Shown in pieces: positions 53,072-62,078 of a stretch of DNA of 64,000 bases. Position numbers and translations under genes: made by a program. The notes under the pieces are model-generated. The model was not told the DNA's origin and searched no databases. It worked only from the letters and a program-made list of their open reading frames with translations. This stretch comes from Beijerinckia sp. 28-YEA-48 (lineage in GTDB: Bacteria > Pseudomonadota > Alphaproteobacteria > Rhizobiales > Beijerinckiaceae). The number at the start of each line of letters is the position of its first letter. Within the stretch, counting starts at the first letter, position 1. The DNA lies in contig NZ_FNSI01000001.1 in NCBI RefSeq assembly GCF_900104955.1, positions 282,001 to 346,000 on the forward strand, written 5' to 3'.

Positions 53072-54326
53072 TGCTCGCTCCTGTCGACGTGTGGAACCAG
53101 CTGGTCAAGAAATTCGGCAGGCCACGGCTATGGCCGGTTTCGACATTGACTTGGACGCTCATGCCAATGCGCAGGGGCGGTGCATCGGCCGGCGTTTCGA
53201 TACGTATACGCATGGGAATGCGCTGGACGACCTTGACCCAGTTACCGCTGGTATTTTCCGCCGGCAGCAGCGAGAAGCTCGCGGCCGAAGCTGGGCTGAT
53301 GCTGTCGACCGTGCCGGTCCATGTTTTGCCCGGATAGGTGTCGACATCGACCGTCACCTTCTGGCCGGGCTGCACATAGGTCAGCTCGGTTTCTTTCGGA
53401 TTGGCTGTGACCCAGACGTGGTCGGTGGAGACGATGTTGAAGGCTGTCGTCGCGGCAGTCAGATATTGGCCGGGTTGCAGCGAAGGAACGTTGGTGACGA
53501 TCCCGTTGAACGGCGCATGCACGACCGTGTGAGCGAGCTGCCGGGCGGCTTCGTCACGGGCCGCCAAGGCTTCCTTGTAGCTGGGCAGGGTCTCGACCTG
53601 TGCATCGGGCGTGTCGTTTAGATTGGCGGCAACACCAGCGAGCTGTTGCTGCAGAGAAGCAAGCTTCTGCTGCGAAGTCTGTAAGGTGTTGCGAGAGGCA
53701 TCGAAAGTCGCCCGGGGCGTGAAGCTGTTGGTCAGCAGTTGCTGCTGGCGGTTAAAATTGGCTGTGTTGAAGTCGACGTCTTTCTTCGCCTGTTCCACCT
53801 GCGCTTGCAGATCGCGATAATTAGTCTGCAAGGCGTGCAGATTGTTGCGCGTCATATCGAGTTGCGCCTGCGTGCGGTCCAAGGCCAGTTTGAACTGCTG
53901 GTCGTCGAGCTTGAAGAGAATGTCGTTCTTGGCGACTTTCTGATTGTCGTGCACGGTCACTTCGCGGACGATGCCGGAAACGTCGGTGGTGATGCCGACG
54001 GTGTCGGCCTGCACATAGGCGTTGTCCGTCGACATGGTGGCGCCGCCGGTGACGTAGAAATAGCCGCCGGCGACAAGCATCACGGGGAGAAGGGCGAACA
54101 GTACGCGCCGCGTCATTGAACCTTTCGGCGCTTCGGTCTCTTTGACAGGAGGTTCTTCAGCCGGAGGTGGAGTGGCAGGCATCAGATCATCCGGCCGTGC
54201 TTTGGTTTCCGGCGGCGTGATCTCGTCGGTTACAGGTCCAGGCGCGGTATGAGCGGTGCGCAGCTGGCGAATATTGGTGATTTCGGCCGTGGTTTGGTCG
54301 CTGGAATCGAGGCCCGTCGTAGACAT
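53064..54326 (-). CDS. emrA: EmrA/HlyD-type membrane fusion protein
   Basis: A 420-aa periplasmic adaptor. An unusually long Pro/Glu-rich cytoplasmic N-terminus (about 80 residues) precedes the membrane helix VLFALLPVMLVAGGYFYV. The lipoyl/biotinyl half-motifs (YVQADTVGITTDVSGIVREV and HAPFNGIVTNVPSLQPGQYL) enclose an alpha-hairpin coiled coil rich in Gln/Leu (about residues 155-255). The beta-barrel domain follows. The ATG at 54326 with AAAGGGA upstream is preferred. It is the first gene of the operon emrA-emrB-tetR. Confidence 0.88.
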   Translation of the reverse strand: MSTTGLDSSDQTTAEITNIRQLRTAHTAPGPVTDEITPPETKARPDDLMPATPPPAEEPPVKETEAPKGSMTRRVLFALLPVMLVAGGYFYVTGGATMSTDNAYVQADTVGITTDVSGIVREVTVHDNQKVAKNDILFKLDDQQFKLALDRTQAQLDMTRNNLHALQTNYRDLQAQVEQAKKDVDFNTANFNRQQQLLTNSFTPRATFDASRNTLQTSQQKLASLQQQLAGVAANLNDTPDAQVETLPSYKEALAARDEAARQLAHTVVHAPFNGIVTNVPSLQPGQYLTAATTAFNIVSTDHVWVTANPKETELTYVQPGQKVTVDVDTYPGKTWTGTVDSISPASAASFSLLPAENTSGNWVKVVQRIPMRIRIETPADAPPLRIGMSVQVNVETGHSRGLPNFLTSWFHTSTGASNG

Positions 54327-54456
54327 GGAAAGTCCCTTTATTTCTTTTTCCAGGCCGACCACTGGCAACCCTTAATCGTGTCGGGTCGGTCCAATCCGTC
54401 CGAGCGCGGGTATGGCCGCAATGGCCCGCTCACTCGCTTCTGGCGAATTATCTTAG

Positions 54457-54473
54457 AACGATACCGTATCGTT
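54457..54473. promoter_or_regulatory. Perfect TetR-type operator palindrome
   Basis: AACGATAC-C-GTATCGTT: 8-bp arms, one central base, 131 bp upstream of the emrA start. Its size and form are typical of TetR-family operators. The TetR gene at the end of the same operon is the likely ligand-responsive repressor. Confidence 0.65.
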
Positions 54474-54596
54474 TTGTTTTTTTCAAGGCAGAGGCTTAGC
54501 CATTGTGCATTGCGCTGGTGAATGCTTACATCTTAGAAATATCATAAATATCAGTGTATTGAGCGAAAGCTTCTTCCTCGGCTTGACAGATTGCGA

Positions 54597-54609
54597 TGTG
54601 ATATTTCAC
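54597..54609. promoter_or_regulatory. Second copy of TGTGATATTTCAC
   Basis: Thirteen bases identical to the candidate GntR operator at 11990-12002, here 60 bp upstream of the flavin reductase gene. A TTGACA box lies just before it (54583-54588). It may be a chance match or a shared regulatory site. The remaining 54327-54670 intergenic sequence shows only this site, the palindrome at 54457 and an A/T-rich stretch near 54530-54560. Confidence 0.35.
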
Positions 54610-54670
54610 CTTCATTTCAGAATCGCTCGATGTGGAAGGTTGCAAGCCTCCCGGCGTGCAGGAGTGTCAG

Positions 54671-55195
54671 ATGAGTTTTTCGGACCGTGATTTCCGCAAT
54701 GCGCTGGGCCTGTTTGGCACTGGCGTGGCCATCGTCACCGCCGAGGTCGAGGGCACTTTGCTCGGCACCACGGTGAGTTCCTTCAACTCAGTGTCGCTGG
54801 CACCGCCGTTGGTTCTGTTCAGCTTGGCGCGTTCGGCGATGGCGCATGGCCTGTGGACGAAAGCCAGTGCATTCGCCGTGACGGTGCTGCGCGAGGATCA
54901 AAACGAATTGTCGAATCGTTTCGCGCGCGGCGGGTCCGACAAATGGGCTGGCATTACGCCGGCGCGCAGCGATACGGGCACGCCTTATATCGCTGATGGC
55001 TTGGTCAGCTTCTTTTGCGACACCCAGGTCATTCATGAAGGTGGCGACCACGACATCGTTGTCGGTCGCGTAACCTCATTCCGGTGCAATGAAGGATCGC
55101 CGTTGTTGTTTTTCAGCGGACGCTATCGCCGGCTGCAAACCGATCAGCCGATCGAAACGCCGGCCGATGCGGATCTATGGCTGCACGGCTGGTGA
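54671..55195 (+). CDS. Flavin reductase (HpaC-like) of a two-component monooxygenase
   Basis: A 174-aa flavin reductase-like FMN/FAD-binding split-barrel protein: FGTGVAIVTAEVEG, GTTVSSFNSVSLAPPLVLFS, FAVTVLREDQ, FCDTQVIHEGGDHDIVVGRV, and PLLFFSGRYRRL near the end. It would supply reduced flavin to the HpaB-type monooxygenase at 56015. The ATG at 54671 has AGGAG seven bases upstream. It faces the MarR gene, and the oxygenase lies beyond; the trio likely forms one functional unit. Confidence 0.83.
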   Translation: MSFSDRDFRNALGLFGTGVAIVTAEVEGTLLGTTVSSFNSVSLAPPLVLFSLARSAMAHGLWTKASAFAVTVLREDQNELSNRFARGGSDKWAGITPARSDTGTPYIADGLVSFFCDTQVIHEGGDHDIVVGRVTSFRCNEGSPLLFFSGRYRRLQTDQPIETPADADLWLHGW

Positions 55196-55218
55196 GATCA
55201 GGCCAAATGAGTTGAAGA

Positions 55219-55758
55219 CTAGCCGCGTGCCTCTCGTTTGCGGCGGCGCACTTTGGCCAGCGCTTCGTCTGAATTGAGAATGAGCTGGCGGGCCACTTGT
55301 CTAGCGGTTTCCAGCGCTGCCGGGTCGATGCCTTCGAACAAAGTGTCGTTCACCAGGCGGACCAACGGCGCCACATGGGCGATGGCTTGTTCGCCGTCTG
55401 GCGACAGCGATACATGCACACTGCGTCGGTCCGAAACATTCTGCCGCTTCACCAGCAGGCCTTTGCGTTCGAGCCGGCCGACTTCAGTGGTGACATGGGT
55501 GGAGGCGAGGGCGACATGCTCGGCCAGTTCCTTGATCGTGACACCTTCGGCGTTCTGGCGATAGGCAACGCCCATCAATACGGCGAACTGGCTTGCTGTC
55601 AGTGACAGGTCGTTGCCAAAAGCGTCGCGGCAGGAGAGCAGGCGGCCGGTGCATTGGACCATCGCATAGATGCTCTCGCGGAAAAGCCGGTCGGAGCCGT
55701 TGCGCAGATAGTCGTTGCGCGAAATGGTGAGCGGCGGCTTGTAGGCTTTGACGGACAT
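55219..55758 (-). CDS. MarR family transcriptional regulator
   Basis: A 179-aa winged-helix regulator: LTASQFAVLMGVAYRQNAEG, TIKELAEHVALASTHVTTEV, GRLERKGLLVKRQNVSDRRS and the wing VHVSLSPDGEQ. The DRR motif that follows the recognition helix is typical of MarR proteins. The start ATG at 55758 is preferred to an upstream ATG at 55827. It is divergent from the HpaB-type gene; the 13-bp tandem repeats between them are likely its binding sites. Phenolic ligands are common for MarR proteins next to HpaB-type genes. Confidence 0.83.
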   Translation of the reverse strand: MSVKAYKPPLTISRNDYLRNGSDRLFRESIYAMVQCTGRLLSCRDAFGNDLSLTASQFAVLMGVAYRQNAEGVTIKELAEHVALASTHVTTEVGRLERKGLLVKRQNVSDRRSVHVSLSPDGEQAIAHVAPLVRLVNDTLFEGIDPAALETARQVARQLILNSDEALAKVRRRKREARG

Positions 55759-55882
55759 TTTCTCTCGTTTCAGCACAGTGCAGCCGGGCAGGCTGCCCAA
55801 ATCGATCACATCCCTCGCAGAGAGCAAGGCACAGTGATCAATGACTGAGTCTTAGGGAAACGCGCAACACCGATTGACACCT

Positions 55883-55940
55883 ACAAAATGTAGCTATATT
55901 TTGTAGCTATATTTTGTAGCTATATTTTGTAGCTATTATG
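55883..55940. repeat. Three tandem 13-bp repeats, probable MarR operators
   Basis: TAGCTATATTTTG occurs three times without gap (55891-55903, 55904-55916, 55917-55929), followed by a partial fourth (TAGCTATTATG) and preceded by ACAAAATG. CAAAAT...ATTTTG gives local inverted symmetry, as MarR dimers prefer. It lies in the MarR/HpaB divergent promoter. Confidence 0.75.
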
Positions 55941-56014
55941 ACGTAGCCAGACGCTTGGGGCCGCTCGTGCTTCCCCGCGGAGGCCAACAAACAACAAGCA
56001 GATGGAGACGAGAC

Positions 56015-57532
56015 ATGAATGCGAATGCAGCCGGCCAGCTGAAACAGCAGGCCAAGCTCGCCACCGCGATACCGCTGCGCAGCGGTGAAAGTTTCCTCTC
56101 GGATCTGAAGGCGAGCAAGCGCACCATTTTCGTCGAAGGCGAGCGCGTGAGCGATCCGGCCAATCATCCGGCTTTCCGCAACGGCGCGCGCACCGTGGCC
56201 CGTCTCTTCGACTATGCTGCGGCGCCTGAGAATCGCGAGCGTATGACCTACATTTCGCCAGACACCGGCGCTCCGGTCTGGCGCTGCTTTCAAATTCCGA
56301 AAACCCATGCAGATCTGCGCGCCAAGCGTTTGGCGGCGGAAGGCTGGGCCGAGCAGACCTTCGGCCTGATGGGACGCACGCCCGATCATGTCGCTAATTT
56401 CTTTGCCGGCTACGCAGCCAAGCCGGCGTTCTTCGCTCGCGGTGGTCAGCAGTTCGCCGACAATGTGGTGAATTTTTATAAGCACATCCGCGACGAGCAT
56501 AAATATGTGGCCTATGCGATCGTGCCGCCGCAGATCGACCGCAGCAAGCCAGCGCATCAGCAAAGCGATCCGACGCTCTATGCCGGTGTCGTCAAGGAAA
56601 CAGATGCGGGCATTATCGTGCGCGGCGGCCAGCAGCTCGCCACCGGCGCGGTCTTCGCCGACTATTTGCAATTGAGCTGTATTCATCCGCTGCGGGCAGG
56701 CGACGAGAATTATGCGATCAGCGTCGCGCTGCCGCTCGATGCGCCGGGCGTGAAACTGTTTTCGCGCCGCGCCTTTCCGTTGCAGGCAACGAGCGCCGAA
56801 GATTATCCGCTCACCAGCCGCTTCGATGAGACAGACTGTTTTGTTGTGCTCGACGACGTGTTCATTCCCTGGGAGCGGGTGTTCATCTATCGCAACACCG
56901 AGCTTTGTTTTGGCCAATGGTGGCAGACGCCATCGCATTCCTACGGCAATCACCAGGCGCAGGCCCGCTATGCCACCAAGCTGCGCTTTCTGCTGGGCCT
57001 TGCCAAGCGCATGAACGAAGCGACGGGTAACGATGCCGCGCCGCCGGTTCAGGCCGAGATGGGCGAACTGGCTGCCTATGCGTCGATCGTCGATCACATG
57101 CTGCATTCGCATGAAATCGATGCGCCGATCGATGAGGATGGCGTTCTCTGGCCGTCCAAGACAGCGCTTTATGCGGTGATGGCGCTCCAGTCGCAGATCA
57201 ATCCGCATATGATCGATATCGTGCGCGAACTTACGGGCGCGGCCATGATCACGCTGCCGTCTTCCGCCAAGGATTTCGACAATCCGGAAGCACAGCCCGA
57301 TCTCGATCGTTATTTCGTCTCTGGCAATATGAGCGCGCGCGATCGTGTGCGTTTGATGCGGTTGGCGTGGGATTTCATCGGTTCCGAGTTCGGCAATCGT
57401 CACCAGCAGTATGAGAAGTTCTACGGCGGCGCGTCTTACTTGGTGAAGATGAATATGTTCCGCGCTTATGACTTCCCGCGCGCCGGACGGTTGGTTGACG
57501 CGGCGCTCGCGCTGCCTGCGCTCGACGCGTGA
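56015..57532 (+). CDS. HpaB-family flavin-dependent monooxygenase, large component
   Basis: A 505-aa enzyme of the 4-hydroxyphenylacetate 3-monooxygenase oxygenase family (acyl-CoA dehydrogenase-like fold), using reduced flavin and O2 to hydroxylate phenols. Characteristic blocks: FVEGERVSDPANHPAFRNGA, ISPDTGAPVWRCFQIPKTHA, HADLRAKR, VPPQIDRSKP, ETDAGIIVRGGQQLATGA, DDVFIPWERVFIYRN, and GNMSARDRVRLMRLAWDFIG near the end. Length matches the family. The ATG at 56015 has GGAGA upstream. With the HpaC-like reductase it makes a two-component system under MarR control; the phenolic substrate is unknown. Confidence 0.88.
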   Translation: MNANAAGQLKQQAKLATAIPLRSGESFLSDLKASKRTIFVEGERVSDPANHPAFRNGARTVARLFDYAAAPENRERMTYISPDTGAPVWRCFQIPKTHADLRAKRLAAEGWAEQTFGLMGRTPDHVANFFAGYAAKPAFFARGGQQFADNVVNFYKHIRDEHKYVAYAIVPPQIDRSKPAHQQSDPTLYAGVVKETDAGIIVRGGQQLATGAVFADYLQLSCIHPLRAGDENYAISVALPLDAPGVKLFSRRAFPLQATSAEDYPLTSRFDETDCFVVLDDVFIPWERVFIYRNTELCFGQWWQTPSHSYGNHQAQARYATKLRFLLGLAKRMNEATGNDAAPPVQAEMGELAAYASIVDHMLHSHEIDAPIDEDGVLWPSKTALYAVMALQSQINPHMIDIVRELTGAAMITLPSSAKDFDNPEAQPDLDRYFVSGNMSARDRVRLMRLAWDFIGSEFGNRHQQYEKFYGGASYLVKMNMFRAYDFPRAGRLVDAALALPALDA

Positions 57533-57678
57533 TGTTGACGCGGGCCCTTCTCATGGCCCGGTCTTTGCAACGCTGGCGATGGCATCATGTGCCATCGCCG
57601 ACGCAAGTCGCTCTGGGGCCGCGGCGAGTGTCGATCTGCTTCGCGACAAGAAATTCTTTTCAGGGAATGGGGGCGTAG

Positions 57679-58968
57679 ATGAGTGTTGATAATTCCATTC
57701 AGTCCGGTTCAATGCGTGCTGCAACGGTCTCGATGACCGACGCAACGGACGTGAAGCCCACCAAAAAGCGTTGGGCGATCGCCTTTATTCTCTTCCTCGC
57801 TGTTCTCTCCGCTTTCTTCGATCGCATCAGTGTCGCGGTCCTGTTCACCAACACCGATTTTCAGAACGCCATGGGCACGGGTTTCAACCCAACCTTGCTC
57901 GGCCTTCTGATGACATCTTTCGTTTTCGCTTATGGCTGCTCTGGTGTGCTGCTGAGTTTTGTCGGCGACATTTACGGCTTGCGCCGTTCACTGGCGATTG
58001 GCACCGCCTGTTGGGGCGTGTTGATGGCGCTGATGGGTGGTGCCGGTTCATTCACCGCCATGCTCACCTTGCGCATTCTGCTCGGCGTCGCCGAAGGCCC
58101 GCAATTTTCCATCACCAATTCGCTGGTGAAGCGCTGGTTTCCGCGACGCGAACAGGCGCGGGCCAATTCGATCTGGATGGTCGGCAGCCCACTTGGTTCT
58201 GCCATCGGCTTTCCGCTGATGATCTATCTGGAAACCGTCTACGGCTGGCGCACGGCTTTCTATCTGCTGGCCGCGCTCAATCTGGCGGTCATCCTGCCGC
58301 TGGTTCTATTTGTGTTGCGCGATGCACCGACGATGGCGCCGGTACCAAAGCCGGTGGCGCAGGCTCAGCCCGAAGCGCAATCGTCCTATCTGTCCCAGGT
58401 CGGTTTGTTCTGCCGCGATTGGCGCTTCTGGATGCTGGTGATCTTCAATTCGGCGGCGCTGATCTATCTTTGGGGTCTCAACAGCTGGCTGCCGAGCTAT
58501 TTGATCCGTGAACGTGGCTTCGATCCGCGGCAGACTGGTTTCTATTCCTTCCTGCCGTTCTTCATGATGTTTCTCGGTGAGGTGCTGGCGGCAATTTTGT
58601 CGGATCGGCTTGGCCGGCGCGCCATTGTCTGTTTCGTCGGCCTCTTCATGGCGGGCATCTCGATGTATGCGGTCTCGGTCGTCTCCGATGCGCAGAGGGC
58701 GGCTCTGCTCATCGCTGTCAGCGCCTTCTTCTGGGGCGCCGCGCTGCCGCCGCTCTTCGCCTTGTCGCTGCAGATCTTGCCGCCTCGGGCGATCGCTTCA
58801 GGTGTCGGCATGTTCAACGGCATCGGCAACATCATCGGCGCGCTTTCGCCCCTGGTAATGGGCATGTTGATCGCCTCGACTGGCACGTTCAATGCCGGCC
58901 TGATGGTCTTGGTCGGCGCGACGCTGCTCGGCTCCTTGGCGATGCTGCCGCTGGTGCGCCGCTACTAA
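57679..58968 (+). CDS. MFS transporter, anion:cation symporter-like
   Basis: A 429-aa 12-helix carrier. It has an ACS-type (phthalate/glucarate permease) start, AVLSAFFDRISVAVLFTNTD, loop motif SFVGDIYGLRRSLAIGTA, and RILLGVAEGPQFSITNSLVK, WFPRREQARANSIW in helix 4-5. These features fit a weak-acid symporter. It follows the HpaB-type gene on the same strand (146 bp gap) and may import the same phenolic acid. The ATG at 57679 has a G-rich site upstream. Confidence 0.8.
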   Translation: MSVDNSIQSGSMRAATVSMTDATDVKPTKKRWAIAFILFLAVLSAFFDRISVAVLFTNTDFQNAMGTGFNPTLLGLLMTSFVFAYGCSGVLLSFVGDIYGLRRSLAIGTACWGVLMALMGGAGSFTAMLTLRILLGVAEGPQFSITNSLVKRWFPRREQARANSIWMVGSPLGSAIGFPLMIYLETVYGWRTAFYLLAALNLAVILPLVLFVLRDAPTMAPVPKPVAQAQPEAQSSYLSQVGLFCRDWRFWMLVIFNSAALIYLWGLNSWLPSYLIRERGFDPRQTGFYSFLPFFMMFLGEVLAAILSDRLGRRAIVCFVGLFMAGISMYAVSVVSDAQRAALLIAVSAFFWGAALPPLFALSLQILPPRAIASGVGMFNGIGNIIGALSPLVMGMLIASTGTFNAGLMVLVGATLLGSLAMLPLVRRY

Positions 58969-59020
58969 GCAAAACGCACGGTGGACGGATCAGATGATCG
59001 CGTCCGCCGTGCGTAATTCG

Positions 59021-59799
59021 TTATGCAAGCGCCGCTTTGATGGCGCGAGCGACGGGGCATTCGGGCGCCAATGGCCCGCGCGGCAGCAAAGGTGGTTGAG
59101 CGAGAAAGCGCGGCTCATGTCCATATGAGGTTGCGCCGCATGCACGAGGAAGGGGTGGCGGAGGTAAACTGTCCCAGTTTCACCCGTCGCCAGAACGATT
59201 TGCCGATGAGCAGAAGACTCAAAGCCATCGGCTGCGAGCTCGTGTAAAGTCAGCCCTTCATCCCCGGTTAGGGCCAATCGCCGTGCGATATCGCGGTGAG
59301 AGCCAAGACGTATGCGCGTCGGAGCGGCATTCTCACCGACATCGGAGAACAGGAACAGCATCAATAGGGCACGGCCCCTGGATGAAAGATTGACGCGCCA
59401 GGACATGAAGTCGGCGCTGTCTTCGAAGCCAAAGCTCACATCGACGTGCCAGCCCGTATCGCCTGGGTCGTCATGTGAGGGAAAACGTATGGGAAATGTG
59501 CCCATGCTTCGGCACGGCAGCCACTGCCCTGGGCCGATGAGTTGATCGAAAGCCTGGTGCAGGGTCGGCATGTTGGCCGCACGCAGGAATGGTTGCTGGC
59601 CGTACATGCCGAGGCGCACTACGGGTTTCGTCCACGTCTCCCGTCGGTCGGGATCACAGCCGGTGTCGCGCCAGAGTAAAGCGCGTGCCTCTTCGGCGAC
59701 GGGGCGGGGGAAAGCGTCGTCGATGCGGATAAAGCCATCGGCGATGAATTGCTCAACCTGCATCTCGCTGAGGGGAGGGGCGACGTGTTTGTTGGTCAT
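59021..59799 (-). pseudogene. Phytanoyl-CoA dioxygenase family gene with late frameshift
   Basis: A non-heme Fe(II)/2-oxoglutarate oxygenase of the PhyH family. The metal motif HxD is in GWHVDVSFGF and the distal His in LRHPFLVHAAQPH, so both catalytic parts are present. Just after VHAAQPHM the reading frame shifts. The family ending is found in another frame as EPRFLAQPPLLPRGPLAPEC then PVARAIKAALA and a stop at 59021-59023. One base (probably a G of a run near 59121) is missing. The as-read frame continues instead to 58990 with an unrelated tail. Start ATG at 59799 (GGAG upstream). The catalytic core may still work; a sequencing error is also possible. Confidence 0.75.
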
Positions 59800-60102
59800 G
59801 ATTTTTGCTCCGGATGCGCCGGTCATTTTTGGCGACGTTGGTACTGGCTTCCTCGGCGAGCCGCAGGCTCGCGGGGCGTCAGCGCAAGGGGAGGGAGAAG
59901 GAGAATATCATGATGGAGTCTTCTTAGCCGGACGAGTGGATTCTGGCTACGAAGCATCATTGCTGGACCGAATAACGGCTTCGCGCGGTAGTAATTTCCG
60001 ATATTAGTATCTGAAATAACACCACAAATAGGCTCCATGAATTATTAGTTGACAATTTTTATGGACTAAATAGTTTTTATCTTATGTGAATGAGGTGAAG
60101 CC
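59800..60102. promoter_or_regulatory. Divergent promoter region before the AprA-like gene
   Basis: 303 bp without a supported gene. From 60000 it is strongly A/T-rich. A TTGACA box is at 60049-60054, but no good -10 hexamer at the usual 17-bp spacing was found. The A/T-rich part probably drives the flavoprotein-ferredoxin operon. Confidence 0.4.
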
Positions 60103-61734
60103 ATGTCAGCACAGGTTCGGCGACCGGAAGAGATTGCGAGTGGTGGTGGGGTGCGGGAGTTCCGCGCCGATGTTCTGGTTCTAGGCGGCGGGCCGGCGGG
60201 GACTTGGGCAGCGATCAGCGCTGCTCAGCGTGGCGCCGGTGTCGTGCTCGCCGACAAAGGGTTCTGCGGCACGTCGGGCGCCACGGCCCCTTCCGGCACG
60301 GGCGTCTGGTATGTGCAGCCTGATGCGGCCAAGCGCGAAGCCGCCATGGCCTCGCGTGAAGTGCTTGGCGGCTATCTGCAGGATCGCCGCTGGATGGCGC
60401 GCACGCTCGACCAGACCTTTGACAACGTCGGTCAGCTCGCCCAGTGGGGCTATCCGTTCCGGGATGACGCGGCCGGCTTTCAGCGCTACGGCTCGGTGAT
60501 GGGCCCAGAATATATGCGTCTGATGCGCAAGCGGACCAAGCAGGCTGGGGTCAAGATTCTCGATCATAGCCCGGCGCTTGAGCTGTTGCAGGACGAGGGC
60601 GGCGCGGTCGTCGGCGCGAGTGGTCTTTTTCAGCAATCGGGTGAGCGGTGGAATGTGCATGCTGGTGCGGTGGTGCTGGCCACAGGCGGTTGTGCCTTCC
60701 TTTCGAAAGCGCTGGGTTGCAATGTGCTCACCGGCGATGGTCTGCTGATGGGCGCCGAAGTGGGCGCCGAGCTATCGGGCATGGAATTCTCCAATGCTTA
60801 CGCGATGTCGCTGGCCGAAGGTTCGGTGACGAAGACGCGTTTTTATGATTTCGCCGAATTCACGGACGCCAACGGCGATCCGATCCCCGGCGCGCAGTCG
60901 AAGGGCGGGCGTTCGATCATTGCGCGCTGGTTGATGAGCGGGCCGGTTTACGCACTTTTGAAAGATGTCGATGCGGCAACGCAGCAAGCAATGCGTCTGG
61001 CGCAGCCGAATTTCTTTCTGCCGCTTGATCGCTCCGGCATCAATCCGTTCACGGATCGTTTTCCGGTCACGTTGCGGCTCGAAGGTACGGTGCGCGGCAC
61101 GGGTGGTCTGCGCCTTGTTGACGAGAGCTGCGCCACCAGCGTCGAAGGCCTCTATGCGGCTGGCGATGCGGCGACCCGCGAACTGATCTGCGGTGCTTTC
61201 ACGGGTGGCGGCAGCCACAACGCAGCCTGGGCGATGTCGTCAGGTTATTGGGCCGGCGCGGGCGCCGCGAGCCATGGGCGGACGCGTCGGGTGCTGGGGC
61301 AGCCGACGAAGGTGATCAGAGCCGGCAAAGCTGCTCTCGTTGAGCAGGCCAAGCGCGCCTATGATCCCCTCGACGTGGTGCAGGCGGTGCAAGACGAAGT
61401 CTTCCCCTATGACCGGAACTACTTCCGCAGCGAACTCGGCCTGAAACATTCGCTCGAACGGCTCAACCGTTTGTGGGGCAAGGTAGAAGGCGCTGACCAA
61501 GCTAATGTTTTGAACGTGGTGCAGTCGCGCCAGGCCGCGGCCATGGTGGCGACAGCGCGCTGGATGTATCGCAGCGCCTTGGAACGCGATGAAAGCCGCG
61601 GCATGGCGCGTCGCGTCGATCGTCCGCAGCAGGATGCCGGGCCGCGCTATTATGTACGTTCGGGCGGTCTCTCCGACGTGTGGACACGGCGCGATTTGCA
61701 GCAGCCGGCCCGCGTTCTGGAGGCGGCCGAATGA
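60103..61734 (+). CDS. FAD-binding oxidoreductase, AprA/succinate-dehydrogenase flavoprotein-like
   Basis: A 543-aa flavoprotein of the fumarate reductase/adenylylsulfate reductase alpha family: VLVLGGGPAGTWAAISAAQR near residue 29, KGFCGTSGATAPSGTG, VVLATGGCAFLSKALGCNVL with TGDGLLMG, and GLYAAGDAATRELICGAFTG in the FAD-binding return. It partners the ferredoxin encoded with a 4-base overlap. Pairs like this sit beside sulfonate-type ABC transporters in several alphaproteobacteria. They are shorter than true AprA, and the reaction is not established. Oxidation or reduction of an organosulfur compound is an inference from the neighbours. Confidence 0.72.
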   Translation: MSAQVRRPEEIASGGGVREFRADVLVLGGGPAGTWAAISAAQRGAGVVLADKGFCGTSGATAPSGTGVWYVQPDAAKREAAMASREVLGGYLQDRRWMARTLDQTFDNVGQLAQWGYPFRDDAAGFQRYGSVMGPEYMRLMRKRTKQAGVKILDHSPALELLQDEGGAVVGASGLFQQSGERWNVHAGAVVLATGGCAFLSKALGCNVLTGDGLLMGAEVGAELSGMEFSNAYAMSLAEGSVTKTRFYDFAEFTDANGDPIPGAQSKGGRSIIARWLMSGPVYALLKDVDAATQQAMRLAQPNFFLPLDRSGINPFTDRFPVTLRLEGTVRGTGGLRLVDESCATSVEGLYAAGDAATRELICGAFTGGGSHNAAWAMSSGYWAGAGAASHGRTRRVLGQPTKVIRAGKAALVEQAKRAYDPLDVVQAVQDEVFPYDRNYFRSELGLKHSLERLNRLWGKVEGADQANVLNVVQSRQAAAMVATARWMYRSALERDESRGMARRVDRPQQDAGPRYYVRSGGLSDVWTRRDLQQPARVLEAAE

Positions 61735-62015
61735 TTGAGGTGATCGACAAGGAGCGCTGCACCGGTTGCAATATTTGCGTGCACGCGTGTCCCACCAATG
61801 TGTTTGATACGACGGCGGATGTTCCCGTTATCGCGCGGCAGGCTGATTGTCAGACTTGCTACATGTGCGAGGCGTGGTGTCCGGAAGATGCGATGTATGT
61901 CGCGCCCAATGCGGACAGAGCTGTTGCTGTCGATCTCGCCGCACTTAAGGCCGGCAATGTCATTGGCAGCTACAGGCGCGCCATCGGTTGGTCGCGAAAC
62001 GCATCGCCGGTCTGA
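61731..62015 (+). CDS. Two-cluster ferredoxin partner (AprB-like)
   Basis: A 94-aa ferredoxin with two CxxCxxCxxxCP motifs: C10, C13, C16, C20 (CTGCNICVHACP) and C40, C43, C46, C50 (CQTCYMCEAWCP), hence two [4Fe-4S] clusters. The C-terminal 40 residues are a non-cysteine extension. The ATG overlaps the flavoprotein stop (ATGA). It would pass electrons to or from the flavoprotein. True AprB is longer (about 150 aa). Confidence 0.85.
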   Translation: MIEVIDKERCTGCNICVHACPTNVFDTTADVPVIARQADCQTCYMCEAWCPEDAMYVAPNADRAVAVDLAALKAGNVIGSYRRAIGWSRNASPV

Positions 62016-62078
62016 TTTTCTCTCGAAGCGCGGAGCGTTGATCGCTCGTCTACGTGCAACTCAATTTCGAGGTCTCAT

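Noticed and set aside
55907..57403. 498-aa open frame opposite the HpaB-type gene
   Set aside because: Antisense shadow: the rightward frame shows complete HpaB family motifs, and the leftward translation has none.
60049..60076. Sigma-70 promoter with TTGACA at 60049
   Set aside because: No convincing -10 hexamer at proper spacing, so it is mentioned only within the intergenic entry.
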